This document shows positions 43,182 to 51,885 of a stretch of 64,000 bases of DNA, piece after piece. The DNA is from Acidobacteriota bacterium. GTDB taxonomy: Bacteria; Acidobacteriota; Terriglobia; Acidiferrales; UBA7541. Below the pieces are notes generated by a model, which had not been told where the DNA came from, ran no database searches, and worked only from the letters and a program-made list of their open reading frames with translations. The first letter of the stretch is position 1. Every line of letters starts with the position of its first letter. The position numbers and the translations under genes were made by a program. The DNA is taken from assembly GCA_013289835.1 (NCBI GenBank), contig JABCZG010000012.1:1-64000 (forward strand). Direction: 5' to 3'.

Positions 43182-43472
43182 ATGCCGGCAAAAAAACTCA
43201 GCGACACCGAAATCAACGTGCTGCTTCCCAAGGCCAAGGGTTGGAGTGTGGTCAACGGCAAACTGCATAAAGAATTTGCATGCAAGGATTTCGTCGCGGC
43301 GTTCGGCAACATGACGCGCGTGGCGCTGGTCGCGGAAGCCATGAATCATCACCCCGAATGGTTTAACGTTTGGAACAAAGTCGTGATCGACCTGACCACT
43401 CACAGCGTGAAGGGCATCAGCGACTATGATTTTGTCCTGGCGGAAAAGATCAACGAAGTCTTTGTTGCCTGA
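43182..43472 (+). CDS. phhB: Pterin-4a-carbinolamine dehydratase
   Basis: 96 residues. The diagnostic motif [20 protein letters not shown] followed by [12 protein letters not shown] is complete. Dehydrates 4a-hydroxytetrahydropterin; in bacteria lacking phenylalanine hydroxylase it may support molybdopterin or folate chemistry. GAGGGAACTGCC precedes the ATG. Confidence 0.93.
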   Translation: MPAKKLSDTEINVLLPKAKGWSVVNGKLHKEFACKDFVAAFGNMTRVALVAEAMNHHPEWFNVWNKVVIDLTTHSVKGISDYDFVLAEKINEVFVA

Positions 43473-43502
43473 TCCTTCCGCGCGGAAATCACCATTCCGA
43501 GG

Positions 43503-44483
43503 ATGAACGCCCCCAGTCCATCGCAAAAATCCAGCCGCGGCTGGATTTTTCTTCTGGCGCGCTGGGCCGCGGCACTCTTGATCCTCGGGCTTCTATTGCA
43601 TTTTCTTCCCATCGCGCCGCTGCGGACCGCGCTGTCTCGCATTCCACTCACGCGGTTTATCGCCGTCCTGCTGATCTACCTTGTTGCCCTGACGGGAGGC
43701 ATCACCAAGTGGCACACGGTCGTCAATGCCGCGGGCGCAAAACTGAATTTCGCCGTTAGCGCGCAGTGCTACACCAGCGGCCTTTTTGGAGCGTTGTTTC
43801 TTCCTTCGATCATCGGCGGCGACGTTGCGCGCCTCGCCGTCGGCATTTCCCACAGCCCGCGCCCCGCCGCAGTAATCACAGGAAATGTCGCCGACCGTTT
43901 TCTCGACGTTGCTGCGCAACTAACACTAGTGTCGCTGGGCCTGATTCTGCTCCCGGGTTCCTTGCCCATCGCACTTCAAGCGCCGGCGCGGCACGTGCTT
44001 ATCGCCGCCGTAATTATAGCGGCAGTTCTCCTCACGCTCCTCCTCGCTTTGCTCCGGCCGCTCCTGCGAGGCCGCTCCAGGCGGTTCCGCAGGAGGCTGG
44101 CGCAGCTTCGTCACGCCATCCGCTCGGTGGGACGCCGCCCGCACCGTTTGCTCTTTGGCTGGCTGATGGGAACTTGCGTTCAGGGAACTTATATTGTGCT
44201 TACCGGTGTTCTCGGTATTTCCTGCGGTCTCGTGCTGCCGCTCCGTGTATGGCTCTTTGCCTGGCCGCTCTCCAAATTTGCAGCCGTCATGCCCATCACC
44301 CAAGGCGGCATTGGCGTTCGCGAGGCGGCCCTGGTCGTACTCCTTGTGCCGTTTGGCGCGCCCGCCTCGCAAGTTCTCGCCACCGGCATCGTGTGGGAAG
44401 GCATCATCATCGCCGGCGGGCTACTGGCTGGACTAACGGCTTTTCTCTTACGCCGCGCCGAATCTCGTCCTCAAAAGTCGTAG
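43503..44483 (+). CDS. Lysylphosphatidylglycerol synthase TM-type (UPF0104) membrane protein
   Basis: 326 residues with about eight transmembrane helices; motifs YTSGLFGALFLPSIIGGDVA, ADRFLDVAAQLTLVSLGLIL and ITQGGIGVREAALVVLLVPF match the flippase-like part of MprF-type proteins without the lysyl-transferase domain. A role in lipid translocation is inferred. Confidence 0.88.
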   Translation: MNAPSPSQKSSRGWIFLLARWAAALLILGLLLHFLPIAPLRTALSRIPLTRFIAVLLIYLVALTGGITKWHTVVNAAGAKLNFAVSAQCYTSGLFGALFLPSIIGGDVARLAVGISHSPRPAAVITGNVADRFLDVAAQLTLVSLGLILLPGSLPIALQAPARHVLIAAVIIAAVLLTLLLALLRPLLRGRSRRFRRRLAQLRHAIRSVGRRPHRLLFGWLMGTCVQGTYIVLTGVLGISCGLVLPLRVWLFAWPLSKFAAVMPITQGGIGVREAALVVLLVPFGAPASQVLATGIVWEGIIIAGGLLAGLTAFLLRRAESRPQKS

Positions 44484-44612
44484 CGTCCCCGGTACAGTAT
44501 GTGAACGTCCGGCAAAATCTTGGGCCAGAGCGGGGTGCGACGATACCAGGGTTCCCTAAGCCCTCCCCTTTTCGATTCAGGAACGCCTTCCTAAGCCCGC
44601 CTCTTTTTGCCG

Positions 44613-44641
44613 TTGACATAGGCAATTCCTGGTGCTACAAA
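44613..44641 (+). promoter_or_regulatory. Promoter of the 6S-like RNA candidate
   Basis: TTGACA (44613-44618), 17-base spacer, TACAAA (44636-44641). Confidence 0.55.
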
Positions 44642-44647
44642 CCGCAG

Positions 44648-44816
44648 AAAGACAGGCCCTTTGGTGGTGAGTCTCCTAACGTATTGCAAGCGCAGTTCGC
44701 GAGTGAGGCCGCAGACCTGCCTGGCAGGGCAGGCCTGCTGAGCCGCTAAGGGATTGTCATGCAACACCCCACCCACCCCGGGAGGTGAGAACGTACCTGT
44801 TTTCACCTCCTTTTTT
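44648..44816 (+). ncRNA. Possible 6S-like structured RNA
   Basis: ~170 bases between a consensus promoter and a strong terminator, with no credible frame. Outer pairing GGTGGTG with CACCCCACC, then TTGCA/TGCAA, a large internal bubble, and a terminal hairpin (GGCCGCAG-CCTGCC/GGCAGG-CTGC) give a rod with a central bubble as in 6S RNA, which binds sigma-70 RNA polymerase. The assignment is structural reading by eye only. Confidence 0.4.
44781..44816 (+). terminator. Intrinsic terminator ending the ncRNA candidate
   Basis: GGAGGTGA / TCACCTCC stem with TTTTTTATT tail. Confidence 0.85.
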
Positions 44817-44961
44817 ATTGGGGGAAAGCCCCTGAAATCGCGCGCCACGGTCGAAAGTAGAACGGGAGCCCCGCTCCTCCTCCATGGCTTTAGTACCGCG
44901 TCCAAGCCCTTGCAAAGAGCCCTGCTGGGCTAGAATGGGCCCCTTAGCCTTTGTTCCTAAC

Positions 44962-45759
44962 ATGACAACCCAGCCGCCCCCACTTCTATCCCTGGAACAC
45001 GTAACCGTCTTGCGCGGCACTCGCGAGCAGCGCCCCGCCCTCGACGACATCACCCTGCAGATCGCTTCCGGGGAGCACGTCTGCATCCTGGGCCCCAACG
45101 GGTGCGGCAAGTCCACCCTGATCAAGACCATCACCCGGGAGTGCTATCCCCTGGCCCACGAGGGTTCCTCAATCACGATTCTGGGGCGCGAGCGCTGGAA
45201 CATCTTCGAACTGCGTTCGCTTCTGGGCATTGTATCGCCGGACTTGCTGGCCTCCTGCACCACGGACGCCACCGGCCGCGATGTGGTGCTCTCCGGTTTT
45301 TTCAGCAGCACGCGCATCTTTCCTCACCATCATCCCGATCCCGGGCATCTTGCGCGCGCGAACGAAACGCTCACGCGCCTCGGAATCGCGCATCTCGCCG
45401 ACCGGTCTGTCGCGGAGATGTCCTCCGGCGAAGCCAAACGCACGCTGATCGCGCGTGCCCTGGTGCACGATCCGCAAACATTGCTCTTCGACGAACCCAG
45501 CAACGCCCTAGATATCGCCGCGCAGCTGCAATTGCGAAGCACAATGCGCGAGCTTGCCAAGTCCGGCATCGGCATTCTCCTCGTCACGCATCACGTGTCC
45601 GAAATCATTCCGGAGATGGAACGCGTCGTTCTCTTGCGCGAAGGCCGCATTCTCGCCGACGGGCCGAAATTCTCGGTGCTGACGGAGGACCATCTTTCGA
45701 ATCTGTTCGGCGTCGCCGTCCGCCTGGGCCGGCAAGACGGATTCTTCCATCTTTACTAA
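44962..45759 (+). CDS. ABC transporter-type ATPase, orphan
   Basis: 265 residues from ATG 44962. Walker A LGPNGCGKSTLIK, signature VAEMSSGEAKRTLIARALV (SSGE replacing SGGQ), Walker B TLLFDEPSNALD, switch His THHVSEIIPEM. No permease gene is adjacent, so it may be a ModF/YheS-like soluble ATPase or pair with a distant permease. Confidence 0.9.
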   Translation: MTTQPPPLLSLEHVTVLRGTREQRPALDDITLQIASGEHVCILGPNGCGKSTLIKTITRECYPLAHEGSSITILGRERWNIFELRSLLGIVSPDLLASCTTDATGRDVVLSGFFSSTRIFPHHHPDPGHLARANETLTRLGIAHLADRSVAEMSSGEAKRTLIARALVHDPQTLLFDEPSNALDIAAQLQLRSTMRELAKSGIGILLVTHHVSEIIPEMERVVLLREGRILADGPKFSVLTEDHLSNLFGVAVRLGRQDGFFHLY

Positions 45760-45804
45760 ACGGAAGCGACAGCGTGTCTGTGTAGAAGTTGGGTTGGGCC
45801 GCGT

Positions 45805-47397
45805 TCAGCTGGTCTGCGCGAGCTCGTACAAGAACTCGACGTGCGAGAGCGCCGCGCCGTCCATGCTCTGAATCTTCGGATTCTTCGATTCGATCAAATA
45901 ATACTCGTCCGGTGCGTGCGCGCCATTTCCATGTCCGAGCCCGAAGTGCCCAGCGGGCAAACGCAACGGATCGCCAGTGAAAACGAACCCAGGCCACGAG
46001 CCGGCCAGACGCGGCAGAACCACCGGGTCAATTCCATTCTTTTTATAGACGCTCGCCGCCGCGCGGATCACCGCGGAATCGCCCGCCGTGCTCGTTGGGT
46101 CGTAGCCTCCGCTTATGTGCACGTCAATATCGGCAAATCCCTTCTTGGCCAAGTGCGCCTTCAGCGCTCCGAGCGCCTCCATTGCCGTCATATCCGGCAC
46201 AAGGCGCATATCCAGCTTCGCGACCGCTTTGCCAGGAAGAATCGTTTTTCCGCCAGGTCCCGTGTAGCCGCCCACCAGGCCTTCGATATTGACTGTTGGG
46301 CGCGACACCAGAAGTTCCAGCGCCTCCTGCCAGCCCACATCGTGGACCCAGCGCTCCACACCGAGGAGTTTCTTCGCGTCCGCCTCGTTCAAGCGCCGCG
46401 CCGCCTCCGCGATCATTTTCTTTTCGCCGCCGGAGAGCGGCCGGGCCTTGGCCGCATATCCTTCGATGGCAGGATCGTTGCCATCGGGAGAAACGAGAGT
46501 TGCCAACGCCTCCACAAGATGCCACGCGGGACTGTCCAGCCGCGCTTTGTTGCTCGAGTGCACATCCTTGCGCGGGCCGCGGCCCCACAGCGCGCCGCTG
46601 GACGTCAGCTCGCATTCGACGACGCCCTTCGCGCCGAGGAACATCGTGACCTCGCCATCGAGTCCCTGCGAAGCGTAGGGCATGAACACGCCGCTGCATT
46701 TTCTCAGCGCGGCCGCAGCATCCGCCTGGCGCACCACTTGCGGAAAATGGGGCGAGCCAATTTCTTCTTCACCTTCGGCCACGAAAACAAGATTGACCGG
46801 CATCTTTTTCCCCGCGCCGCGGATGGCGTGAAACGCCGCCAGCAGCGTGGCTTCCGGCCCTTTCTGGTTCACCGCGCCGCGGCCCATGACGACTTTCCCG
46901 AGCCCCGGCTTATCCACCAGCGCCGCATCGAACGGCGGAGAAGACCACTCCGCGGGGTCCGCCTGCTTCACGTCGTACATGAAATAAAGCCCTAGCGTTT
47001 TAGGAGCGCCTGCGTCGAGCACCGCGAACACGCCAGGCTGGCCGTCCGTCGGCATTTTCTTCACGCCGCTGAAGCCGGCCTCGCGTAGCAGTTCCATCAT
47101 TTGTTCGCAGCCTTCGTTCATGCCACGGTTTTCGGCCGCGATGGAGGGCTGCCGTATCCAGTCTTGAAGCCGCTTGACGGATTCGTCGTGGCGCTTCTCG
47201 ACTTCCACGCGAATGGCGTCAAACTCGCCGGGATTCGCCGTCGCCCAGCGCGGCATCGCAAGCGTGGCCGCCGTTGCCACCGCAGTAGCGGCCGCCCCTT
47301 GCAAAAAAGTGCGACGGTCCGCGGCCGGACCTTTCTCTTCGGCGCGATTTGCGGATTGCTCGTCGTTGTTGTGATCCAAAGAATTGGAATGGGACAT
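45805..47397 (-). CDS. Tat-exported M20-family peptidase with altered metal ligands
   Basis: 530 residues. Twin-arginine motif DRRTFLQGAAAT (RR28-29). The M20 architecture is recognisable: YFMYDVKQADPAEWSSPPFD, VVMGRGAVNQKGPEATLLA, VAEGEEEIGSPHF, dimerisation domain and GHGNGAHAPDEYY at the end. The first zinc ligand, normally His in LYGHYDV, is Met140, and the bridging Asp of GRGATDDKG is Asn177; Glu210/211 and the C-terminal His are kept. Activity may be lost or use a different metal arrangement. Confidence 0.9.
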   Translation of the reverse strand: MSHSNSLDHNNDEQSANRAEEKGPAADRRTFLQGAAATAVATAATLAMPRWATANPGEFDAIRVEVEKRHDESVKRLQDWIRQPSIAAENRGMNEGCEQMMELLREAGFSGVKKMPTDGQPGVFAVLDAGAPKTLGLYFMYDVKQADPAEWSSPPFDAALVDKPGLGKVVMGRGAVNQKGPEATLLAAFHAIRGAGKKMPVNLVFVAEGEEEIGSPHFPQVVRQADAAAALRKCSGVFMPYASQGLDGEVTMFLGAKGVVECELTSSGALWGRGPRKDVHSSNKARLDSPAWHLVEALATLVSPDGNDPAIEGYAAKARPLSGGEKKMIAEAARRLNEADAKKLLGVERWVHDVGWQEALELLVSRPTVNIEGLVGGYTGPGGKTILPGKAVAKLDMRLVPDMTAMEALGALKAHLAKKGFADIDVHISGGYDPTSTAGDSAVIRAAASVYKKNGIDPVVLPRLAGSWPGFVFTGDPLRLPAGHFGLGHGNGAHAPDEYYLIESKNPKIQSMDGAALSHVEFLYELAQTS

Positions 47398-47529
47398 CGT
47401 GGCCTCCTCAGGAGCCTTGCGCGAATTGAAAAAACAGCGACCTCTTTAGTCTCGTCAACGCGGGAGCCTATACCTTCTGGATTCCGGGGGCAATGACGGA
47501 TGTCGTTGGCAGATAGCACCGCGCGGTAG

Positions 47530-48582
47530 CTAATTTTGGATTTCGAATTGCACTTGGTTCGCGAAGATAGCAATGGTTCCCTTGGGTCCGACTGCCCATC
47601 CATGCTTGAAATCCAAAATCGTCACAGCGTTCAGGTTCAGCGCGTCCGTGGGTTTCCAGCCAGCACCTGGAGCGTTGCTCATGCTGACGTCTTCGCCGTT
47701 CGGCCCAATGGACACACACAGTAATTCATCATCGCAGGCGACCGCCGAGCGATACCCGCCGGGCTGCTTGGAGAGTTGCCAGGACTTGCCTCCATCGTCG
47801 GAGTACGCGGCGACGTCGGAAGCGCGTTTCGGATCTTTGTAGTCACCTCCAACCACGACAACGCGCTTTCCATCCGTGCTGGTGAGGGAAAAGATTCCCG
47901 AGGAAGCGTTGCCGTGGGCAACCGGTGTTTCCACGACGGTCCACGTGCGCCCTGCATCAGCGGAATGAAAGACGCGGGCAGCCGGGCCACCCGTTCCGAA
48001 GAAAATCTCGTCGCCGAAAAGCGCGAGACACGTATTGCTGGCGGCGAATGCCCCTTCGGTAGGAAGGGCCGCGGGCATTTTGTCGCTCAGCAGCGAATTC
48101 CAATGCGTGCCGTCGGTAGTGGCCAGCAGCAGAAACCTGCCATCAACGGGATCGCTGAGCGCGAGGCAATGTATTTCGGAAAGGCATGCGATGGAGTCCA
48201 GGAAAAATTCCTTGCGATCGTCCTTGTATTCTAACTTCCAGGTTTCGCCGCCATCGGTGGTTTTGTAGATGCGTGATTTTTCGCCTTCGCCGCTGGACAT
48301 CACATAGGCTGTTTTGGCGTTGAAGGCTACGATGCCGCGGAAATCGAGCGCATCGCCGCCAGCAACGTGCAGGCGCTGCCAGGTTTGGCCGGCGTCAAGC
48401 GAACGCAGAATCATGCCGTTCGACCCGGATGCCCACACCACCGGCACTGGCATCCCCTTCGGGTCCGGCGCGTAGACCGCGCTCACGCCACGCAAATTGG
48501 TGTCGAGCCCGCTAGTCTGCACCCTCCACCATTGGGGTTCGGCAGAGGAACCGAAAAACAGCAAGAGAAGTAGTAAGCGCAT
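47530..48582 (-). CDS. Exported YCF48/BNR-repeat beta-propeller
   Basis: 350 residues from ATG 48582 with a short signal peptide (MRLLLLLLFFGSSAEP). Multiple Asp-box/BNR motifs: SLDAGQTWQRL, TTDGGETWKLE, SADAGRTWTVV, SDDGGKSWQLS. Similar to photosystem II assembly factor-like YCF48 proteins; in heterotrophs the role is unknown. Confidence 0.87.
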   Translation of the reverse strand: MRLLLLLLFFGSSAEPQWWRVQTSGLDTNLRGVSAVYAPDPKGMPVPVVWASGSNGMILRSLDAGQTWQRLHVAGGDALDFRGIVAFNAKTAYVMSSGEGEKSRIYKTTDGGETWKLEYKDDRKEFFLDSIACLSEIHCLALSDPVDGRFLLLATTDGTHWNSLLSDKMPAALPTEGAFAASNTCLALFGDEIFFGTGGPAARVFHSADAGRTWTVVETPVAHGNASSGIFSLTSTDGKRVVVVGGDYKDPKRASDVAAYSDDGGKSWQLSKQPGGYRSAVACDDELLCVSIGPNGEDVSMSNAPGAGWKPTDALNLNAVTILDFKHGWAVGPKGTIAIFANQVQFEIQN

Positions 48583-48639
48583 GGCGCGCATTCTAACAAC
48601 CAATGGTGAACTGCCCGCACGAAAAACGCGGCAGGCTTC

Positions 48640-50517
48640 TTACCGCACTTCTGGCTTGAGCAGCTCATCCAAATAATCCGGCTTGTCCGGGTTTCGAATG
48701 AGGTGCGGATAGCGTTCGCCGTCGTGATAGTCAATCGACGAAGTTTTGTAATACTCATCAACAATCACCAGCAACTCGATCGGCTTTGTACTGCTCTTGC
48801 TCGCCTTGATGGCGTCGCCGAGAATCTCCGGCGTGAACAGCCGCCCGTTCACTCCCACCACCTTCATTCCCGGCGCGAGTCCCGCCTGAAACGCCGGCCC
48901 GTTGAAAATGGCGTCGCTGATGACTCCTTCTTTATCGAGGTTCAATCCGATGGTGTACGTGCTGTTCGAAACGCCGCGTGAAACGCGCCCCGGAATCGGC
49001 GGCTCCGGAGTAAATGTCAACTTCCAGCCGCTCGCTTCAATGCCCCCCGCCGGCGGCTCCGGAGAAGTAGACATCAACCGGCTATTCCAAAATCCCGCCC
49101 AGTCGTATTTCACCACCTGATTCAGCGATTGCGTCAGCTCTTCAAATGTGTACGGCTTCAGCTCCGCCCCGTTATTGGGTCCGCCATAAAAAATACGGAA
49201 AAAATCCTCAAGCGATTTCTGGCCGCCGCTCAAGTTATGAATCAGGTCCGCCGCCTCCAGCCAAAGCAGCTCCCCTTCTTCGTAGTAATCCATTCCGCGG
49301 CGCCAGCTCGTCCAGCCCCGCGTGTCCGGCCCGCCGGTGAACATTCCCGGAAGCGCGACAGCCGTATCCAGCACCGGCCGCCACGTGCGTCCCGGCCGTC
49401 CAGGACCGAGTCCCGCGGCGTAACCTGCCAGCGCCTGGCGATACTCGTCGGCCGTCCACATGCCGCTGCGCGCCGCAAGCAAATCGCCGAGATAGGAAGT
49501 ATTTCCCTCATAGACCCACAGCAAGTCCGTTTGCAACGGCGTTTGGAAATCCGGCGCGGACAATCCTTTCGGCCGCCGGAATTTTCCGCTCCACGAATGC
49601 GCGAATTCATGCGCGAGCAACCCGCCCGCGTCGCGTGCCGCCCCGGGCGAAATCAAAATCCGTTCCGTAAGGCGGCTGTCGTTCGATTCGTGGTGCTCCA
49701 CGCCGAAATGCGGCGTGTGGTCGCTCAGCGTGAGCAGGAAATGGTAGCTGCGATAATGCCGCGCGCCAAATAGCTTTCCGGACTCGGCCACCACATTCGT
49801 CAGGCCCTTCTGCACTTCCGGAGTCATCGCCAGCGCCGCTTCGCTGTCCGAGACGATGTCAATCTCGTGATGAATCGGTTCCCCGGGCGGCGTCAAATCG
49901 AAAACGCGGTAATACTCGCCCGCGATCACCGGAGAATCCAGCAAGCGTTCGAGCGAAGCCGGCTGAAAAACAACTTCGGTGGCAGACTGGCTTTCCACCG
50001 CAAGCGCAGTCCCAAATTGCCAGCCCGACGGAAGCCGCAGCGTAGCCTTCAGCATGATTTGCGCTGCTGGCGCGCCCGCGGGATAAAGCACCACGGGATA
50101 CCAGTTGAGATCCAGCAGCTTGGCGGTCGCCGTGCACGCAGCGCCGCCGCTCACCAGGTAATCAAACGAAGCCTCTACTTCCTTCGTCCCGGAAGGAACG
50201 TCGACATGGAACGTGAAGACGTCAAGCGCATCCCGTCGCCACGGCAGAACTTTCCCGCTCGCCGAAACTTTCAGCCCGCTAAGATTGGCGATCGGCCCGA
50301 CCGGCGCGTGCGTGCCCTGAATCCATTTCGGATAGTAGAGCGTCAGCGGGCCCGGCGCGGCCGGAATCACTTCGTGCACGCGGATAATTTTCGCCGTCGC
50401 TTGCGTGGCATCCACCGCAAGTTGAATCGCCGGACTTGTCTGCGCAAGAGCTGAAAAATTGCCGAATGCAGTGGCCAAAACGACTAGCAACAGCAGGCGC
50501 ATGGTGAGTCTGTTCAT
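48640..50517 (-). CDS. M61-family aminopeptidase with C-terminal PDZ domain
   Basis: 625 residues from ATG 50517 with signal peptide (MNRLTMRLLLLVVLATAFGN). N-terminal beta domain, thermolysin-like catalytic domain with HEFAHSWSGKFRRP (HExxH) and the downstream Glu in WVYEGNTSYLGDLL, then a PDZ domain (AGLAPGMKVVGVNGRLFTPE). M61 enzymes are glycyl aminopeptidases; expected periplasmic. Confidence 0.92.
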   Translation of the reverse strand: MNRLTMRLLLLVVLATAFGNFSALAQTSPAIQLAVDATQATAKIIRVHEVIPAAPGPLTLYYPKWIQGTHAPVGPIANLSGLKVSASGKVLPWRRDALDVFTFHVDVPSGTKEVEASFDYLVSGGAACTATAKLLDLNWYPVVLYPAGAPAAQIMLKATLRLPSGWQFGTALAVESQSATEVVFQPASLERLLDSPVIAGEYYRVFDLTPPGEPIHHEIDIVSDSEAALAMTPEVQKGLTNVVAESGKLFGARHYRSYHFLLTLSDHTPHFGVEHHESNDSRLTERILISPGAARDAGGLLAHEFAHSWSGKFRRPKGLSAPDFQTPLQTDLLWVYEGNTSYLGDLLAARSGMWTADEYRQALAGYAAGLGPGRPGRTWRPVLDTAVALPGMFTGGPDTRGWTSWRRGMDYYEEGELLWLEAADLIHNLSGGQKSLEDFFRIFYGGPNNGAELKPYTFEELTQSLNQVVKYDWAGFWNSRLMSTSPEPPAGGIEASGWKLTFTPEPPIPGRVSRGVSNSTYTIGLNLDKEGVISDAIFNGPAFQAGLAPGMKVVGVNGRLFTPEILGDAIKASKSSTKPIELLVIVDEYYKTSSIDYHDGERYPHLIRNPDKPDYLDELLKPEVR

Positions 50518-50837
50518 TCGAATACCTCCTGAAGTCACGGGCTTCTTTTTCAAATGGGCTGAGGCGTGAATAGAAAGTGTCAGGTTTTCATTTCGAATGC
50601 GCCGCTTGAAGAAACGATCGTGCCACCGGTCAACGATCGAAACCAAGCGCCAAAAACCGCACTCGCGCGACGCATCATACCGCTCGCTATCCGCCACTGC
50701 AATCGAAGCCGCCAAGTCGGAGCCTCTTTTTCGCATTCAGCCGCAACCAAATTCAAAAATTCGATGCTCACAAACTAAATGTTTGAGCATTACGCCGCAC
50801 TGTCTTAGACTTCCGGCGGCTTCCGGGAGGGGGAATT
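50518..50837. other. Intergenic between divergent genes, no gene seen
   Basis: 320 bases separating the M61 and DapA-like genes. A GGAGGGGGAATT Shine-Dalgarno lies directly before the ATG at 50838. Nothing else is supported. Confidence 0.55.
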
Positions 50838-51845
50838 ATGCAAACCACACGAAGGACTTTTCTAGGAGCTGTTGGAGCCACCGCCGCGCTCGGTGTCGTC
50901 GAAAAGACCTCATTCGCAGCAGCATCCGGGGCCGCGCCGCGCGCGCCAAACGCCACCGCCGCTCCCGGAGAAAAGGTTTTGTTCTGGGTCGCGGTCTCCA
51001 CGCCCTGCGACAAAGACTTGAAGTTCGATGAAGAACTTTACAAGGACCTGCTGGCCTACTTGAAAGCCAGCGGCGCAGATGGTGTCGTCGTGCTCGGGAC
51101 CACGGGCGAATTCCCATCCTTCTCCTTCGCGGAACGCAAGAAAGTCGCGGAGACAGCCCTCAAACACCGCAGCGGACTGAACATCATCGTAAGCACCGGC
51201 ACGTCCAATTTTCCGGAAACCATCGAGCTCTCACAACACGCGGAAGTCAACGGCGCCGATGGCTTGCTGATCGTTCCGCCGTTTTATTACAAGCGCGTGC
51301 GTACGGAACCTTTGACGAAATATTTCTCGATGATCTTCGACAAAGTGAAAATCCCCATCAACCTCTACCACATCCCGTTTGCCAGCGGCGTGCCCATCAG
51401 CCACGACCTGCTGCATAGCCTCGAAGAATATCCGAATCTCGCGGGAATCAAAGATTCCGTAAGTGACCCCGCGGTCTATCAGCAATTTGTCGCGGAATTT
51501 CCCAAGCTCAATATGCGCACGGGAACGACGGAAAATCTGAAGTACGCGCTCGACCACGACATGGGCGCGATCCTCGCGGAAGGCAACAATTTCACGAAGC
51601 TGATCGCCGCCGTCTTCGCGGCGAAGCGCGCGGGCAGAGACTTCAGCGAACCGATCGCCAAGCTGGATACGGCATTAAAGTTGCTGCGCGCCGGTGGCGT
51701 GGATGAATACGGCCCCATGAAATACGCGCTCAGCCTGCAAATGGGAACGCGCCAATTTTATCAGCGACCACCCAACTCCGATGTGACCGACGAGCAAAAA
51801 GCCAAAATCAAGGAAGCACTGGACCAGATAAAACAAATGAGGTGA
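50838..51845 (+). CDS. Tat-exported DapA/aldolase-superfamily protein
   Basis: 335 residues. Tat signal TTRRTFLGAVGATAALG. The TIM barrel keeps the DHDPS/NAL motif set: GTTGE (87-91), Tyr177 in NLYHIP and the Schiff-base Lys205 in AGIKDSVSD. These are class I aldolase-type residues; family members cleave or form C-C bonds in 2-oxo acids. Export is unusual for the family. It lies 40 bases before the PQQ dehydrogenase gene. Confidence 0.9.
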   Translation: MQTTRRTFLGAVGATAALGVVEKTSFAAASGAAPRAPNATAAPGEKVLFWVAVSTPCDKDLKFDEELYKDLLAYLKASGADGVVVLGTTGEFPSFSFAERKKVAETALKHRSGLNIIVSTGTSNFPETIELSQHAEVNGADGLLIVPPFYYKRVRTEPLTKYFSMIFDKVKIPINLYHIPFASGVPISHDLLHSLEEYPNLAGIKDSVSDPAVYQQFVAEFPKLNMRTGTTENLKYALDHDMGAILAEGNNFTKLIAAVFAAKRAGRDFSEPIAKLDTALKLLRAGGVDEYGPMKYALSLQMGTRQFYQRPPNSDVTDEQKAKIKEALDQIKQMR

Positions 51846-51885
51846 ACGGAACGCCCGGGCCAGAAAATCGCGCGGAGGATGGAAT

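Noticed and set aside
44591..44905. Minus-strand open frame over the ncRNA candidate
   Set aside because: Covers the terminator and has no recognisable protein features.
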